Positions 1-7,517 of a stretch of DNA of 64,000 nt are shown here, one piece after another (position 1 is the stretch's first letter; the number at the start of each line of letters is the position of its first letter). Source of the stretch: Theristus sp. LFF4_11 (lineage: Eukaryota > Nematoda > Chromadorea > Monhysterida > Xyalidae); contig JASANC010001006.1 of NCBI GenBank assembly GCA_030248135.1, positions 1 through 64,000 on the forward strand, in the 5' to 3' direction. The notes beneath the pieces were generated by a model. The model was not told the origin of the DNA, did no database searches, and worked only from the letters and a program-made list of their open reading frames with translations. The position numbers and the translations under genes are program-made.

Positions 1-1317
1 TTGATTGATCAAAAAAGCATTCCGAGCGGCATTTCAGTGTTGGACTTGTTCAGCGTTCCCAGCACCCAGGTTGCCTTGGAAAATGGCTACTGGCAAGAGA
101 TTCATTTGGCAAATACGTGCACCTCGGAAGGCCCGTACACATTCATTGTGCAAAGTGACCCTCATTACTTGCATCTCGCACGTAACTATCTTCTGGCCAA
201 GGTGAGGATTCTAAAATCCAATGGGACAGTTCCGGAAGATGATTCCGACGTTGCACCCGTGAATTTGCTGGGGAAAACCTTATTCAAACAAGTAAAGGTT
301 GCACTGAATGGAAAACTGGCTTACGACAGCGGTACAATGTACGCGTACCGCAGCTTTCTTGAGACAGAGCTCAACTATGACAAGATGGTGAAACAGACGT
401 TCTTGAAAGCAGCAGGGTACGTAAAAGACGGCCCAGCTGAAAATGTACTAACAATAGAAAACAACGGATTCGAAATACGCAAAGGGATGTTCAAAAGAGG
501 CAAAACTGTCGAGCTTATGGCTCCAATTCACTGTGATCTTTTCATGAGTGATCGTCTACTGGTGAACAACACCGAAATTGTGCTGGAGCTTCATCGTAAT
601 GACGACAAGTTTGTCCTCCAAACCTTTCCTCCTACTCCACCGCCAGCTGTGCCAACAACGTACAAACTGGAAGTTCTCGACCTGAAATGGTTTGTGCGTA
701 AAGTGGAGGTTTCCAGCTCCGTTCATCTGGGTGTCGAGGCTGCACTTGCTCGTACGCCTGCCAAGTACCCTATTCGACGAGCTGTGATGACAAAAGTTCA
801 CATTTCACCAGGGCGCCAAAGTGCACCCACTACACCCATATTCAACGGTCAGGTTCCCAGACGTCTTGTGATTGGCTTCGTAGAAACCGCTGCTTTTTTC
901 GGAACGTTCGGAACGTCACCTTTCGTGTTTGCCAACAACGGGGTGAAACAAATAAATGTCGATGCTGCTGGTCGTATGGTGCCCCGTGAACCCTTGAAAA
1001 TGAATTTCGATGGTGACCAGTACACCCGTGCATACGTTCAAATGATCGAAGCCCTGGGGCACACTGAAGAGAATAAAAGCAACTGGATTAGCATGGATAA
1101 TTTCAAACATAGTCACTGTTTGTTTGTCTTCGATCTCACTCCGGAAGAGACGGATAGCACACACTGGCAACTGTTGCGCGAAGGCTCCACTACCGTTCAT
1201 TGCGACTTTGCGAATGCCGTACCGGAGCCAGGACTTGAGATGCTTGTCTATGCAGAGTTCGATAATCTTGCGTACATTGACCGTACCCGCACGATTTATC
1301 ACGATTACAGTGTGTGA
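1..1317 (+). CDS. Polinton/adintovirus-type capsid protein (F54H12.2-like), 5' partial
   Basis: The frame is open from the first base, so the true start lies just upstream; the TTG at position 1 is not a convincing start. The 438 visible codons fit the roughly 440-residue F54H12.2-like proteins encoded by Maverick/Polinton-type elements. Recognisable family signatures are LDLFSVPSTQ near the N-terminus, a PVNLLGKTLFKQV segment, AKYPIRRAV in the middle and the terminal YAEFDNLAYIDRTR. Proteins of this family are thought to be virion shell components, probably jelly-roll capsid subunits; whether this one is the hexon-type or penton-type subunit is not settled here. The frame has no stop or shift, so the copy is intact as far as seen. 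It ends 2 nt before the ATG of the protease gene, the tight packing expected of a virus rather than of host genes. Family assignment is from remembered motifs. Confidence 0.85.
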   Translation: MIDQKSIPSGISVLDLFSVPSTQVALENGYWQEIHLANTCTSEGPYTFIVQSDPHYLHLARNYLLAKVRILKSNGTVPEDDSDVAPVNLLGKTLFKQVKVALNGKLAYDSGTMYAYRSFLETELNYDKMVKQTFLKAAGYVKDGPAENVLTIENNGFEIRKGMFKRGKTVELMAPIHCDLFMSDRLLVNNTEIVLELHRNDDKFVLQTFPPTPPPAVPTTYKLEVLDLKWFVRKVEVSSSVHLGVEAALARTPAKYPIRRAVMTKVHISPGRQSAPTTPIFNGQVPRRLVIGFVETAAFFGTFGTSPFVFANNGVKQINVDAAGRMVPREPLKMNFDGDQYTRAYVQMIEALGHTEENKSNWISMDNFKHSHCLFVFDLTPEETDSTHWQLLREGSTTVHCDFANAVPEPGLEMLVYAEFDNLAYIDRTRTIYHDYSV

Positions 1318-1319
1318 CC

Positions 1320-1826
1320 ATGAATACGTCACAGTTGGGGAAAGTGTGCCGCTCAGACAAGAAGATTGACCCGTACTTTTTGGGTGTTTTTGCCGCTGAT
1401 CAGTTACCTGATGAGGTTTCATACCCTTGCTGCTTTATCGCCAATACAAAGCCGATCAGTGATGTGGGTGAGCATTGGATTGCCGTTTATGTCAACGAAC
1501 AACGATATGGATCATACTTTTGCTCATACGGCAGTGAGCCAAGTGATGTTTTTGAGAGCTGGATGAATTTGTTTTGCGACGATTGGGCTGATTTGAAAAC
1601 TCGTTTACAAAACCATTATTCAACTACTTGTGGCCAGTACTGTGTTTGTTATTTACATTTTCGTTGTCGCGGTGTTACTAATTCTGTGTTTTTGTCTTTG
1701 TTTTCCCGTGATTACAGTGAAAATGATTGTATTGTTACTGCGTTCGTGAATGGATTGTACCAAGTCGATACTTTTGTTGTCAACACTTTATTTGTCCGTG
1801 ATCAAATGAATAAATTGTTTGAATGA
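1320..1826 (+). CDS. Adenain-like viral cysteine protease
   Basis: This intact 168-residue frame matches the adenovirus maturation protease (C5/adenain) fold found in Polintons, adintoviruses and adenoviruses, where it trims capsid precursors inside the particle. The catalytic His is His52 in GEHWIAVYV and the nucleophile is Cys104 in TTCGQYCVC, with the usual roughly 50-residue spacing. The acidic triad residue normally found about 16 residues after the His, in an F-D/E-x-x-G type motif, seems replaced: this protein reads YFCSYG, with Cys68 at that place. I chose the ATG at 1320; an in-frame GTG lies 6 nt earlier. Downstream, 1827-1858 is the only gap before the stop of the opposite-strand gene, so the two genes converge. 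Adjacency to the capsid gene supports the viral assignment. Confidence 0.85.
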   Translation: MNTSQLGKVCRSDKKIDPYFLGVFAADQLPDEVSYPCCFIANTKPISDVGEHWIAVYVNEQRYGSYFCSYGSEPSDVFESWMNLFCDDWADLKTRLQNHYSTTCGQYCVCYLHFRCRGVTNSVFLSLFSRDYSENDCIVTAFVNGLYQVDTFVVNTLFVRDQMNKLFE

Positions 1827-1858
1827 AAACAACAAAGTGAATGTTGCACAAAAATGAA

Positions 1859-2372
1859 TCACACACCCGACACATAACCAATGAACAGCACGTATGAGCG
1901 TTGGCAACACGGCAAACACATGTTTTTCTGTCCAACAAACACCAAGTGACGGAGCATCGTTTCCCACACCGGATCAGTCTTCATGGACACGAACGCGTCT
2001 TGCTCCATAAGGAACTGCAGCAGATCATGCGCAGAGATCACGTGCTCATTCTGACCGGTGATCTGATCTTCCCAGAGCTTGATCACTTCCTCGCGCTTGA
2101 TCTTTGGCTTCGCGTGGTCGCCAAACCGGAGATACATGACGTAGCTGCTGAAATAGACCATGCTGCGGTTTAGAAAGATTATGGTGCATTTCAGAAAGAA
2201 AGGCATGACAAAAAAAAGTAAACCTGAAACAGCCCGGCTCGTGGTGTTCGATTTTCATCATGTGGTCGTCGACCACGTCGTGCAGAACCTGTTGGAGCGC
2301 ATTGTAGTACGCCACGTGAAACGCCCGACGGAGAAACTCCTGCTTATTCGTAGCCATCAGCGGGTCTGTCAT
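1859..2372 (-). CDS. Two-exon gene of unknown function in the viral block
   Basis: Read on the minus strand, exon 1 is 2372-2224 and exon 2 is 2162-1859, separated by a 61-nt intron (CAG|GTTTAC donor, CCGCAG acceptor). The splice keeps one frame of 150 codons; without it each exon frame runs out quickly. A second in-frame ATG lies at 2357. A minus-strand TATATAA lies at 2415-2409, so the first ATG is only about 10-15 nt from the expected transcription start. The predicted product is mixed alpha-helical by composition, with a basic stretch PKIKREEVIKLW and a Cys-Cys pair near the C-terminus. I see no signal peptide, membrane segment or known domain. It is divergently transcribed from the Bcl-2-like gene. 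The function is unknown; the gene model is supported by splice phase and the promoter, not by homology. Confidence 0.6.
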
Positions 2373-2507
2373 CGTCGCAAATGATTTGAATCCAAGAAAA
2401 TCTTTAATTTATATATCTTCCGGTGAATGGGCGGAGTCTTGCGGTTCAAACAGTATAAAAGATGCTAACAACACAGGATTCCATTATTAGAGTAGTGACA
2501 TTTTATC
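2373..2507. promoter_or_regulatory. Divergent viral promoter with two TATA boxes
   Basis: A minus-strand TATATAA at 2415-2409 serves the 150-residue gene, and a plus-strand TATAAAA at 2454-2460 serves the Bcl-2-like gene, whose ATG is 48 nt downstream. A GGGCGG GC-box (2429-2434) lies between them. The plus TATA sits in CAAACAGTATAAAAG, which recurs word for word at about 3042-3056 before the next gene. This marks a virus-specific promoter style. Confidence 0.7.
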
Positions 2508-3029
2508 ATGGAGTACAGTGGTCTGCATCCTGAACTCTTTAAAACGCTCCACCTCACCAGCGACTATCTCTGCTACCGCCTGCAAAAGATTGACTTTGAC
2601 TACAAGAATACATTCTTTGAGTACCCGTGCGACCCCGTGTGCATGGAGCTACGCTGCGCCTGCGATGTGTTCGAAGAGGAGAACAAAAATGAACTGGTGG
2701 AAATGGTTCAAACGATCACTGAGGCGACAACCTTCGTTGACTTTCTGACAATTGTCAAGTCCCTGTTTGGCACGGAATCGACGCTGACGGGCGAGAAGGT
2801 CAACTGGGGGCGTATTGTTGCCCTGTTTTCTTTCTGCGGTGTCCTGGCTGTTAACTGCGTTGAGACTGGCACACTCTGGCAGTCTCCGTACGCTCGCCCG
2901 CGACACGCCATCGATCGTATTTGTAAATGGCTAACCGATTCATTGTGTTGCTGCGTAATCGAAGCGATAGTAAACAACGGTGGCTGGAAGTCATTCGTGG
3001 AGAAGTCAAAACTGACCAATCAACAATGA
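2508..3029 (+). CDS. Viral Bcl-2 homologue
   Basis: The intact 173-residue frame has the hallmarks of the Bcl-2 family. A BH1 motif spans residues about 99-117 (NWGRIVALFSFCGVLAV). A BH2-like segment spans residues about 141-164 and ends in NNGGWKSF. A possible BH3-like stretch lies at residues about 47-57 (MELRCACDVFE). Cellular and viral Bcl-2 proteins bind BH3 helices of death effectors and keep mitochondria intact; the BH1/BH2 layout here suggests the anti-apoptotic class. There is no obvious C-terminal membrane anchor after residue 165, so the protein may be soluble, as in several viral Bcl-2s. It starts 48 nt below a TATA box and has no intron. Bcl-2-like genes are known in some adintoviruses, which agrees with the neighbouring capsid and protease genes. 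Confidence 0.82.
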   Translation: MEYSGLHPELFKTLHLTSDYLCYRLQKIDFDYKNTFFEYPCDPVCMELRCACDVFEEENKNELVEMVQTITEATTFVDFLTIVKSLFGTESTLTGEKVNWGRIVALFSFCGVLAVNCVETGTLWQSPYARPRHAIDRICKWLTDSLCCCVIEAIVNNGGWKSFVEKSKLTNQQ

Positions 3030-3056
3030 GTGTTTCATTCGCAAACAGTATAAAAG
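3016..3056 (+). promoter_or_regulatory. CCAAT + TATA promoter of the next viral gene
   Basis: CCAAT lies at 3016-3020 and TATAAAAG at 3049-3056, 29 nt apart. The ATG of the two-exon gene follows at 3121. The CCAAT overlaps the last codons of the Bcl-2-like gene, so the promoter is partly embedded in coding sequence. Confidence 0.65.
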
Positions 3057-3120
3057 CAGCGCTTCTCTTTGATTTTGTCATTCGCATCGTGTGTTCTCTT
3101 CAAGTCACGTCGTCATTAAC

Positions 3121-3711
3121 ATGGCTCTCTCTCACGTGATCGCCAGCGATGAGTACGAACATCTACAAGATTGGCTGGAAGCGCGCCGTGACGAGGAACT
3201 GTGTATCATTGCAAAGTAAGAGTGGTCTTGAGTAACTTTCACCTAAGTTCGTTTTGCAGGGTTTTTTTGTTTCAGAATGTACGGCGAGGTGTACGGGCCG
3301 CTGTTCAGCCATGCGTTGCACAACAACGTCGGCAGCTTCTGCGACTGGTGCACCGATTGGTGTGACTGTGGTCGCTCACGCCCTCATGAAGTTTCAAAGG
3401 GCGACAACAACAACCGCACTATGACGGCGGCCGAAATCATACAAGTGCGCAGCTGCGACGTCTGGAAATTCCTTGGTCTGAAGGAGACCAAGAAAGCATT
3501 CGAGCAGCTGAAGCGCCGCGTGATCGAGTCGCCCGAGATTTCAAAGCGAGGCGTCATCTACTGGTTGGGCGAGTGCGTACCGCAGCGCGCTCTGTTCCAC
3601 GACCGTATCGGAGAAGTCATCAAGTGGCTGTCCAAAAACGACGTGGAACCAATCAAGGTCTGCCAGTACAGCAATACCACTGACAATGAAGACTCTGATT
3701 CGGGCTGCTAA
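3121..3711 (+). CDS. Two-exon, Cys/Trp-rich viral gene of unknown function
   Basis: Exon 1 is 3121-3215 and exon 2 is 3276-3711, with a 60-nt GT-AG intron (GTAAGAG donor, TTTGTTTCAG acceptor), giving 176 codons in one frame. Exon 2 could also begin at its own ATG (3277) if unspliced. The product has a short motif rich in Cys and Trp, FCDWCTDWCDCG, which could bind a metal, then two predicted helical stretches (WKFLGLKETKKAFEQLKRRV and FHDRIGEVIKWLSKND) and an acidic tail. No catalytic motif or membrane segment is apparent. It is flanked by its own TATA box upstream and an AATAAA at 3771 downstream, so it is a self-contained transcription unit between the Bcl-2-like gene and the disordered-protein gene. 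I do not recognise the family. Confidence 0.62.
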
Positions 3712-3770
3712 TTTGTGTGTTTGTTGCAGTGATTCCCCTATTTTGTTGGTTTGTTTTTGTTTGTGGTATC

Positions 3771-3776
3771 AATAAA
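3771..3776 (+). terminator. Poly(A) signal AATAAA
   Basis: The hexamer lies 60 nt after the stop codon of the Cys/Trp-rich gene and before the next promoter, in a T/G-rich context typical of animal 3' ends. Confidence 0.6.
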
Positions 3777-3847
3777 ATACAAGGTTGGCCCCGTGGTTAA
3801 AAAAGTTTCACCTTACGGCCGCTAGCAGGAGCTCGCGCCGTGTTGTG

Positions 3848-3924
3848 GCGCTCGTGTCGCAATGACGTCATCCTGCAACCAATCAGCAGCTTGCGGCAAT
3901 ATTGAGTATCGAATGGTATAAATA
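3848..3924 (+). promoter_or_regulatory. CRE + CCAAT + TATA viral promoter, copy 1
   Basis: A palindromic CRE (TGACGTCA, 3863-3870), a CCAAT box (3879-3883) and TATAAATA (3917-3924) are arranged in order; the ATG follows at 3988. The stretch from GGCGCTCGTGTCG through the CRE and CCAAT recurs almost unchanged at 4951-4990 before the AlkB-like gene. CREs bind CREB/ATF-type bZIP factors and CCAAT boxes bind NF-Y. Use of these host factors is inferred from the motifs. Confidence 0.7.
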
Positions 3925-3987
3925 CAGTAGTTTTTCTCGGCTTTCGTCATTCGTGTTATCAGTTCTCTGCTCTTTCTCTTGTGAACC

Positions 3988-4660
3988 ATGGACAACGTGC
4001 TCGACTTTCTCGATGAGTTCATTCCCGACAGCCAGCAGCCGGAGGAGCTGCACCGTAACCAGGCCCCGCCGAATTCGTTGGACATTCCTGACACGCAGCC
4101 CGCTGCGGCGCAGGTGGCACCGCAGGCGTCGAATGCAGTGCAGGACCAGGCGGCCAAGAAGCAGAGCAAGAAGCGCACTGGTGGCACCGGCCAGGTGTGT
4201 TTTACTCATTGAGTCTTTAATTTTGCCGTAGTATTGTTCACATTTGACTGTTTTCCAGTAGTAGTAGTGTTGAACACACTGTTTTCTTTGTTCCCAGGAA
4301 CCTGTGCAACCAAAGAAACCGCGCACGGTCGCGCCGAAGACAAAGGACGTGGCGACGCAGACCATCACGAGCATGCCGCCACCGTTCAAGCCGCCACCCG
4401 TCCGCCGCCAGAACGCCACGCGGCTGCTGCCACCCTGGGCCAACGACTCCGCCGGCGGCGGCGACGGGAAGAAGCGTCCGCAGCTCACCAAGCTACGCAT
4501 GCCCACGTTCGACATCACCGTCGACTCGCGTCAGTCCCATCCGGTGGACGAGACCGACTACGACGCCGACGACGACGAGGACAAGGAGAACAAGAAGCCC
4601 GGCGAGCCCCTCGTCTTCAAACAAGTGATGACCGTTCGGTTCATGCCTCCACCGCAGTAG
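3988..4660 (+). CDS. Two-exon gene for a disordered, basic/acidic protein
   Basis: Exon 1 is 3988-4194 and exon 2 is 4298-4660; the 103-nt intron has CAG|GTGTGT and TTCCCAG borders and keeps phase 0, giving 189 codons. The ATG at 3988 follows a CRE/CCAAT/TATA promoter. The protein is low in hydrophobic residues. It has an acidic N-terminus (DNVLDFLDEFIPD), Gln/Ala-rich and Lys-rich stretches (AAKKQSKKR, QPKKPRTVAPKTK) that could act as nuclear signals, a Pro-rich segment, and an acidic DDDEDKENKK stretch near the end. The first 12 residues look like a short amphipathic acidic motif of the kind found in transactivators, but that is only an impression. Exon 2 is very GC-rich and therefore open in other frames as well; those frames are shadows. 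The family is not recognised. Confidence 0.62.
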
Positions 4661-4950
4661 CTTGTTGTTGTTGTTGTTGTTTTCAAACCCTTAGGCGATT
4701 CTTGTTTTTTGTTTTGTTTGTGCCGTCTTCTTGTGAGACTGTTGGTTTGTGCTCGTGGAAAAATGAAATGTTATTGTTGTTGAAAAAAGCGGACTTTGGA
4801 ACACATGACAAAAAACCCACAACAAGAGTAAAAAAGAATCACACAACAATAATAACCACACTTAGGAATTAACCCAACAACATCATCAAACTGCATCAAA
4901 TCACACATGTTTGCAAAGCCTGCCGCGTGGCGGTGCTCGTGTCGCATGGT

Positions 4951-5026
4951 GGCGCTCGTGTCGTAATGACGTCATCCTGCAACCAATCAGCAACGCCAAA
5001 TTAGAGGGTTGAGAAACACATAAATA
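4951..5026 (+). promoter_or_regulatory. CRE + CCAAT + TATA viral promoter, copy 2
   Basis: CRE TGACGTCA at 4967-4974, CCAAT at 4983-4987 and a TATA-like ATAAATA at 5020-5026 precede the ATG at 5107. From AATGACGTCATCCTGCAACC through AATCAGCA the sequence is identical to copy 1. The transcribed leaders of the two genes also share a CGTCATTCGT stretch, so the whole promoter-leader cassette was probably duplicated. Confidence 0.7.
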
Positions 5027-5106
5027 CAGACGAATTCTTGCATTCCGTCATTCGTATCATTAGTTTATTGAACACCGCTCTCTCTTCTCCCTCGTCGTCA
5101 GTCACC

Positions 5107-5776
5107 ATGGCCCAGTCACAGCTTGCCAAGGCAATTCTGAAGGCGGAGGTTGGCACGCCGTTGCTGATCGTCGCCAACCGCGACACGTCGTTGAACGTGT
5201 CGAAGTGCAAATTCATCGTCGACGATGACCTCTGCTCGAAAATCACGGAGTACCTGAAAAAGCTGGAGTGGCTGCCACAAGAGGCCACCAAGGTTATCTG
5301 CCATCTGCTGCTTTGCCTAATTCTTTCATTCTCTTAGCAGTCATTCTATTCAGGTGTTCGTGGCTGGGCAGTGGCGCAACATCTCGCGTCAGCAGGCGAG
5401 CTTCAGTGACCCGGGCCTCGCGCATGCGTTCTCGGGCACGGCTATCTCCGGCAGCTGCTGGGATCCGGTCGTGAAGGCGCTTGTCGACCGTGTCAACCAG
5501 GCCACGAACCGGCACTTCAACTACGTGCTCGTCAACAAGTACGGCGATGGCAGCGCGAACATCGGTCACCACAAGGAGGCGTCGACGGTGATCCTCGGCT
5601 TTGGTGTCAGTCGTCGCATCATGTTCGCTCGTCCCGGGTTCGTCACTGGCCTGGAGATCAAAAGCGGCACGTTGATCGTCGTCAACCCACCGACCGACAA
5701 GCTGTACACGCACGCCGTGCCGCGTGATCCCGATGTGACCGGTGTGCACATTTCGCTCACTCTTCTTGAGTTGTAG
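5107..5776 (+). CDS. AlkB-like (ALKBH2-type) 2-oxoglutarate/iron dioxygenase homologue
   Basis: Exon 1 is 5107-5292 and exon 2 is 5354-5776, with a 61-nt intron, giving 202 residues. Exon 2 matches the ALKBH2/3 catalytic core: SRQQASFSD, AFSGTAIS, then FNYVLVNKYGDG before the metal motif, and YTHAVP around the second metal His (His182). AlkB enzymes oxidise methyl groups off DNA or RNA bases. Two oddities affect the active site. The metal motif is His135-Lys-Glu137 (HxE) where the family has HxD. The C-terminal RxNxTFR signature, whose two Arg residues hold 2-oxoglutarate, reads HISLTLL here, so both Arg are missing. The N-terminal 60 residues have no known domain. The frame is otherwise intact. 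It is either a diverged enzyme with altered co-substrate binding or a non-catalytic binding protein. Confidence 0.82.
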
Positions 5777-6029
5777 TGCGTGATACCCATATTATGTGCC
5801 TCATTTGTTGTTGTTCTTGTTGTGTTGAAAAAAAACAAAAAAATGGGATTGATGCGGTCGCGTCCGGGGCTACCGGTGTTGCCGGTGTCAATTAAAATGC
5901 CCCACGTAATCCCGGGTGATGCAAAACGACCGCAAAAGAAACTAACCACCGCTAAGAGTCAAGTCAGCATGCAAAAAATGGCGCTATATATACACAAACA
6001 TAGTCGCCATTTTCAGAAACTGTATGCAA

Positions 6030-6090
6030 CAGTGTGGATCCGGGCTCCTAACAACAATAATCAAACGCCTCGGTCCACTGCGCCACACTG
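6030..6090 (-). other. tRNA-like segment with a good A box
   Basis: On the minus strand the ends CAGTGTGG and CCACACTG pair perfectly like an acceptor stem. TGGCGCAGTGG matches the pol III A-box consensus. The B-box region (GCCCGGATCC) is degenerate and no clean anticodon arm forms, so this is a tRNA-derived remnant or SINE head rather than a working tRNA. Confidence 0.45.
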
Positions 6091-6174
6091 GCGCCAACAG
6101 TTTCTTGGTTATTACAAGGGTATATTACAACACAGCATGTGCCCTCATAAAACGGTGGGCATTTTTTCCCTATA

Positions 6175-6210
6175 CCCAACGTTTGGTAAAACGTTTTACC
6201 AACTGTTGGG
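6175..6210. repeat. 36-bp near-perfect palindrome
   Basis: The central 20 bases, TTGGTAAAACGTTTTACCAA, are a perfect palindrome (6183-6202). The outer CCCAAC/GTTGGG arms extend it to 36 bp with two mismatched pairs. It could extrude as a cruciform or bind a dimeric protein. Confidence 0.8.
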
Positions 6211-6356
6211 GATTTTTCCCACAATACAAGGTAATCAGGCGACTCTTTGACGTTCGCAATCAAAAAATGGGCAACCACCAGTCGTCCTGAGGTTTGGTTT
6301 CCTCATGCAACCTCCAGTTGCCTCAACCGTCTACCTCATGGGTAAACACCATCACC

Positions 6357-6377
6357 CCGTTTATATATCATAAACGG
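6357..6377. repeat. Hairpin CCGTTTAT/ATAAACGG
   Basis: Perfect 8-bp arms flank a 5-nt loop. Confidence 0.7.
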
Positions 6378-6615
6378 CTGAAACACGCGCACCATGGGTG
6401 GATGTCACCGTACCGCTGTGTGACCAATCACCTAATATAACCGTGAAACACGAGTGGAATGGGCGCCCTGTACCACAGTGTGTACACATCACCTATGTAC
6501 CACTATCACGACGACCCTATGTACCTATGTACCTCCAACGACCCCATGCTACGCCAAAATACACTTACCGACACGCGCCACCCTGTAGGCAGCCCCAACC
6601 ATGCTCACGGTGCAC

Positions 6616-6645
6616 CCCAGGGCGCAAACCAGTTTGCGCCCTGGG
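6616..6645. repeat. Perfect 13-bp hairpin
   Basis: CCCAGGGCGCAAA (6616-6628) and TTTGCGCCCTGGG (6633-6645) flank a 4-nt loop, giving a very stable GC-rich stem. Confidence 0.8.
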
Positions 6646-6848
6646 TGAGCCCCACCCACTACTAATGAGAATGATGGGTCGTTTCAATCTTCACGCCATA
6701 GCTTGGCGACGTAATTTGTTTTGGCAATAAATCTGAAAATGGAATTTGCAGCGCATTTGATTTTCTTGATCTGCGTGCTTATTATTAAATAAAACAAAAA
6801 TTGCATGGGGGGGGTGCTTTGCTAAAAAAAAAGGGGGGCAAAAAAAAA

Positions 6849-6958
6849 GCCCGGGGGGGGGGGGGGCGCCCCCGGGGGCGGCCGCCCCCCGGGGGCGGGG
6901 GCGCCCCGGCGGGGGGCGCGCGGGCGGGGGCGGGGGGGGGCCGGGCGGGGGGGGGGGG
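6849..6958. repeat. 110 bp made only of G and C
   Basis: Every base in this stretch is G or C, mostly G-runs and GGGCGG-like units, next to an A/G-rich run. It may form G-quadruplexes, and it is also where sequencing and assembly are least reliable. Confidence 0.75.
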
Positions 6959-6962
6959 TCCA

Positions 6963-7030
6963 GGCCGCGATCTTTCAGGCCGCGATACTTCGGCCGCGAT
7001 GCTTCGGCCGCGATCTAATGGGCCGCGATC
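6963..7030 (+). repeat. Five short tandem GGCCGCGAT units
   Basis: GGCCGCGAT occurs five times at 13-15-base spacing with variable spacers such as CTTTCA, ACTTC and GCTTC. Confidence 0.75.
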
Positions 7031-7041
7031 TAACGCACGCC

Positions 7042-7248
7042 AAGTAACAGTGACACCCCCCAAAAATTTTCTCGGACCACCCAAAAATCATGAATTTTTG
7101 CTCAAAAATCATGATTTTTTGTCTTTAAAGTCCATAATATAAGCTAAATATATGATAACTTGACATTCTTCATTGTAATTTCAAAGATTTTGCAGCAAAA
7201 TTTAGCGTTTTTCCTTCAAAATTTAAGCGAAAAAATCTCATGGGTGGG
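7042..7248 (+). repeat. Dispersed repeat R1, copy 1
   Basis: About 207 bp, nearly identical to 8550-8757. It starts with AAGTAACAGTGACACCCCCC, holds a TCATGAATTTTTGC/AAAAATCATGATTT inverted motif, and ends at CTCATGGGTGGGG before a C-tract block. Part of it appears inverted at about 9760-9830. Confidence 0.85.
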
Positions 7249-7435
7249 GTGGGGGGTGTGCACCCCCCCCCCCAGAAAATTTTCTACAATAGTGCACCCC
7301 CCCATGGCCCACGCCTGGGGGGGTGTCACTGTACCATGACTGCCCCCCCCCCCCACTGAAAAATTTTCGGCACCCCCCCCCCCCACGTGACGACACCCCC
7401 CCCCCTCGAAAATTTGCTTTCGCCTTCGGTACTGC
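7249..7435. repeat. C-tract repeat module
   Basis: Long C runs (8-12 nt) alternate with AGAAAATTTTCTACAATAG, ACTGAAAAATTTTCGGCACC and CTCGAAAATTTGC. The same order is found at 8758-8935, and inverted versions occur at 9426-9515, 63250-63320 and 63840-64000. Confidence 0.75.
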
Positions 7436-7440
7436 TCCCG

Positions 7441-7517
7441 AATGACTCCCGTATGGCGGAACTTTGCAGATTTTGTTTTGGTGACCTCAATTACCCCTTT
7501 TCCAAACCGTCACCATG
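7441..7517 (+). repeat. Inverted-repeat arm, left (partner 9171-9247)
   Basis: The segment AATGACTCCCGTATGGCGG through CCGTCACCATG recurs in reverse complement at 9171-9247 with few differences, enclosing 1.65 kb. The arms could be ends of one composite element or two copies inserted in opposite directions. Confidence 0.8.

Larger units (their letters stand above)
5777..6790. other. Gene-free tail after the viral genes
   Basis: No convincing coding frame is present. The stretch holds a tRNA-like segment, a 36-bp near-palindrome and two perfect hairpins (listed separately). The right end of the viral element, normally a long terminal inverted repeat, should lie here or just beyond, but its partner end is outside the window, so the border cannot be placed. 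Confidence 0.6.

Noticed and set aside
3883..4518. 211-codon frame on the minus strand over the same gene
   Set aside because: Shadow of the plus-strand coding exons; composition is that of an antisense frame.
4234..4872. 212-codon Arg/His-rich frame overlapping exon 2 of the disordered-protein gene
   Set aside because: It is another frame of a GC-rich exon, begins within the intron and runs through the stop and the 3' region with homopolymeric Cys.
6785..7142. Gly/Pro/Arg-rich frames on both strands over the G/C island
   Set aside because: Produced by homopolymer G/C runs; no real coding signal.
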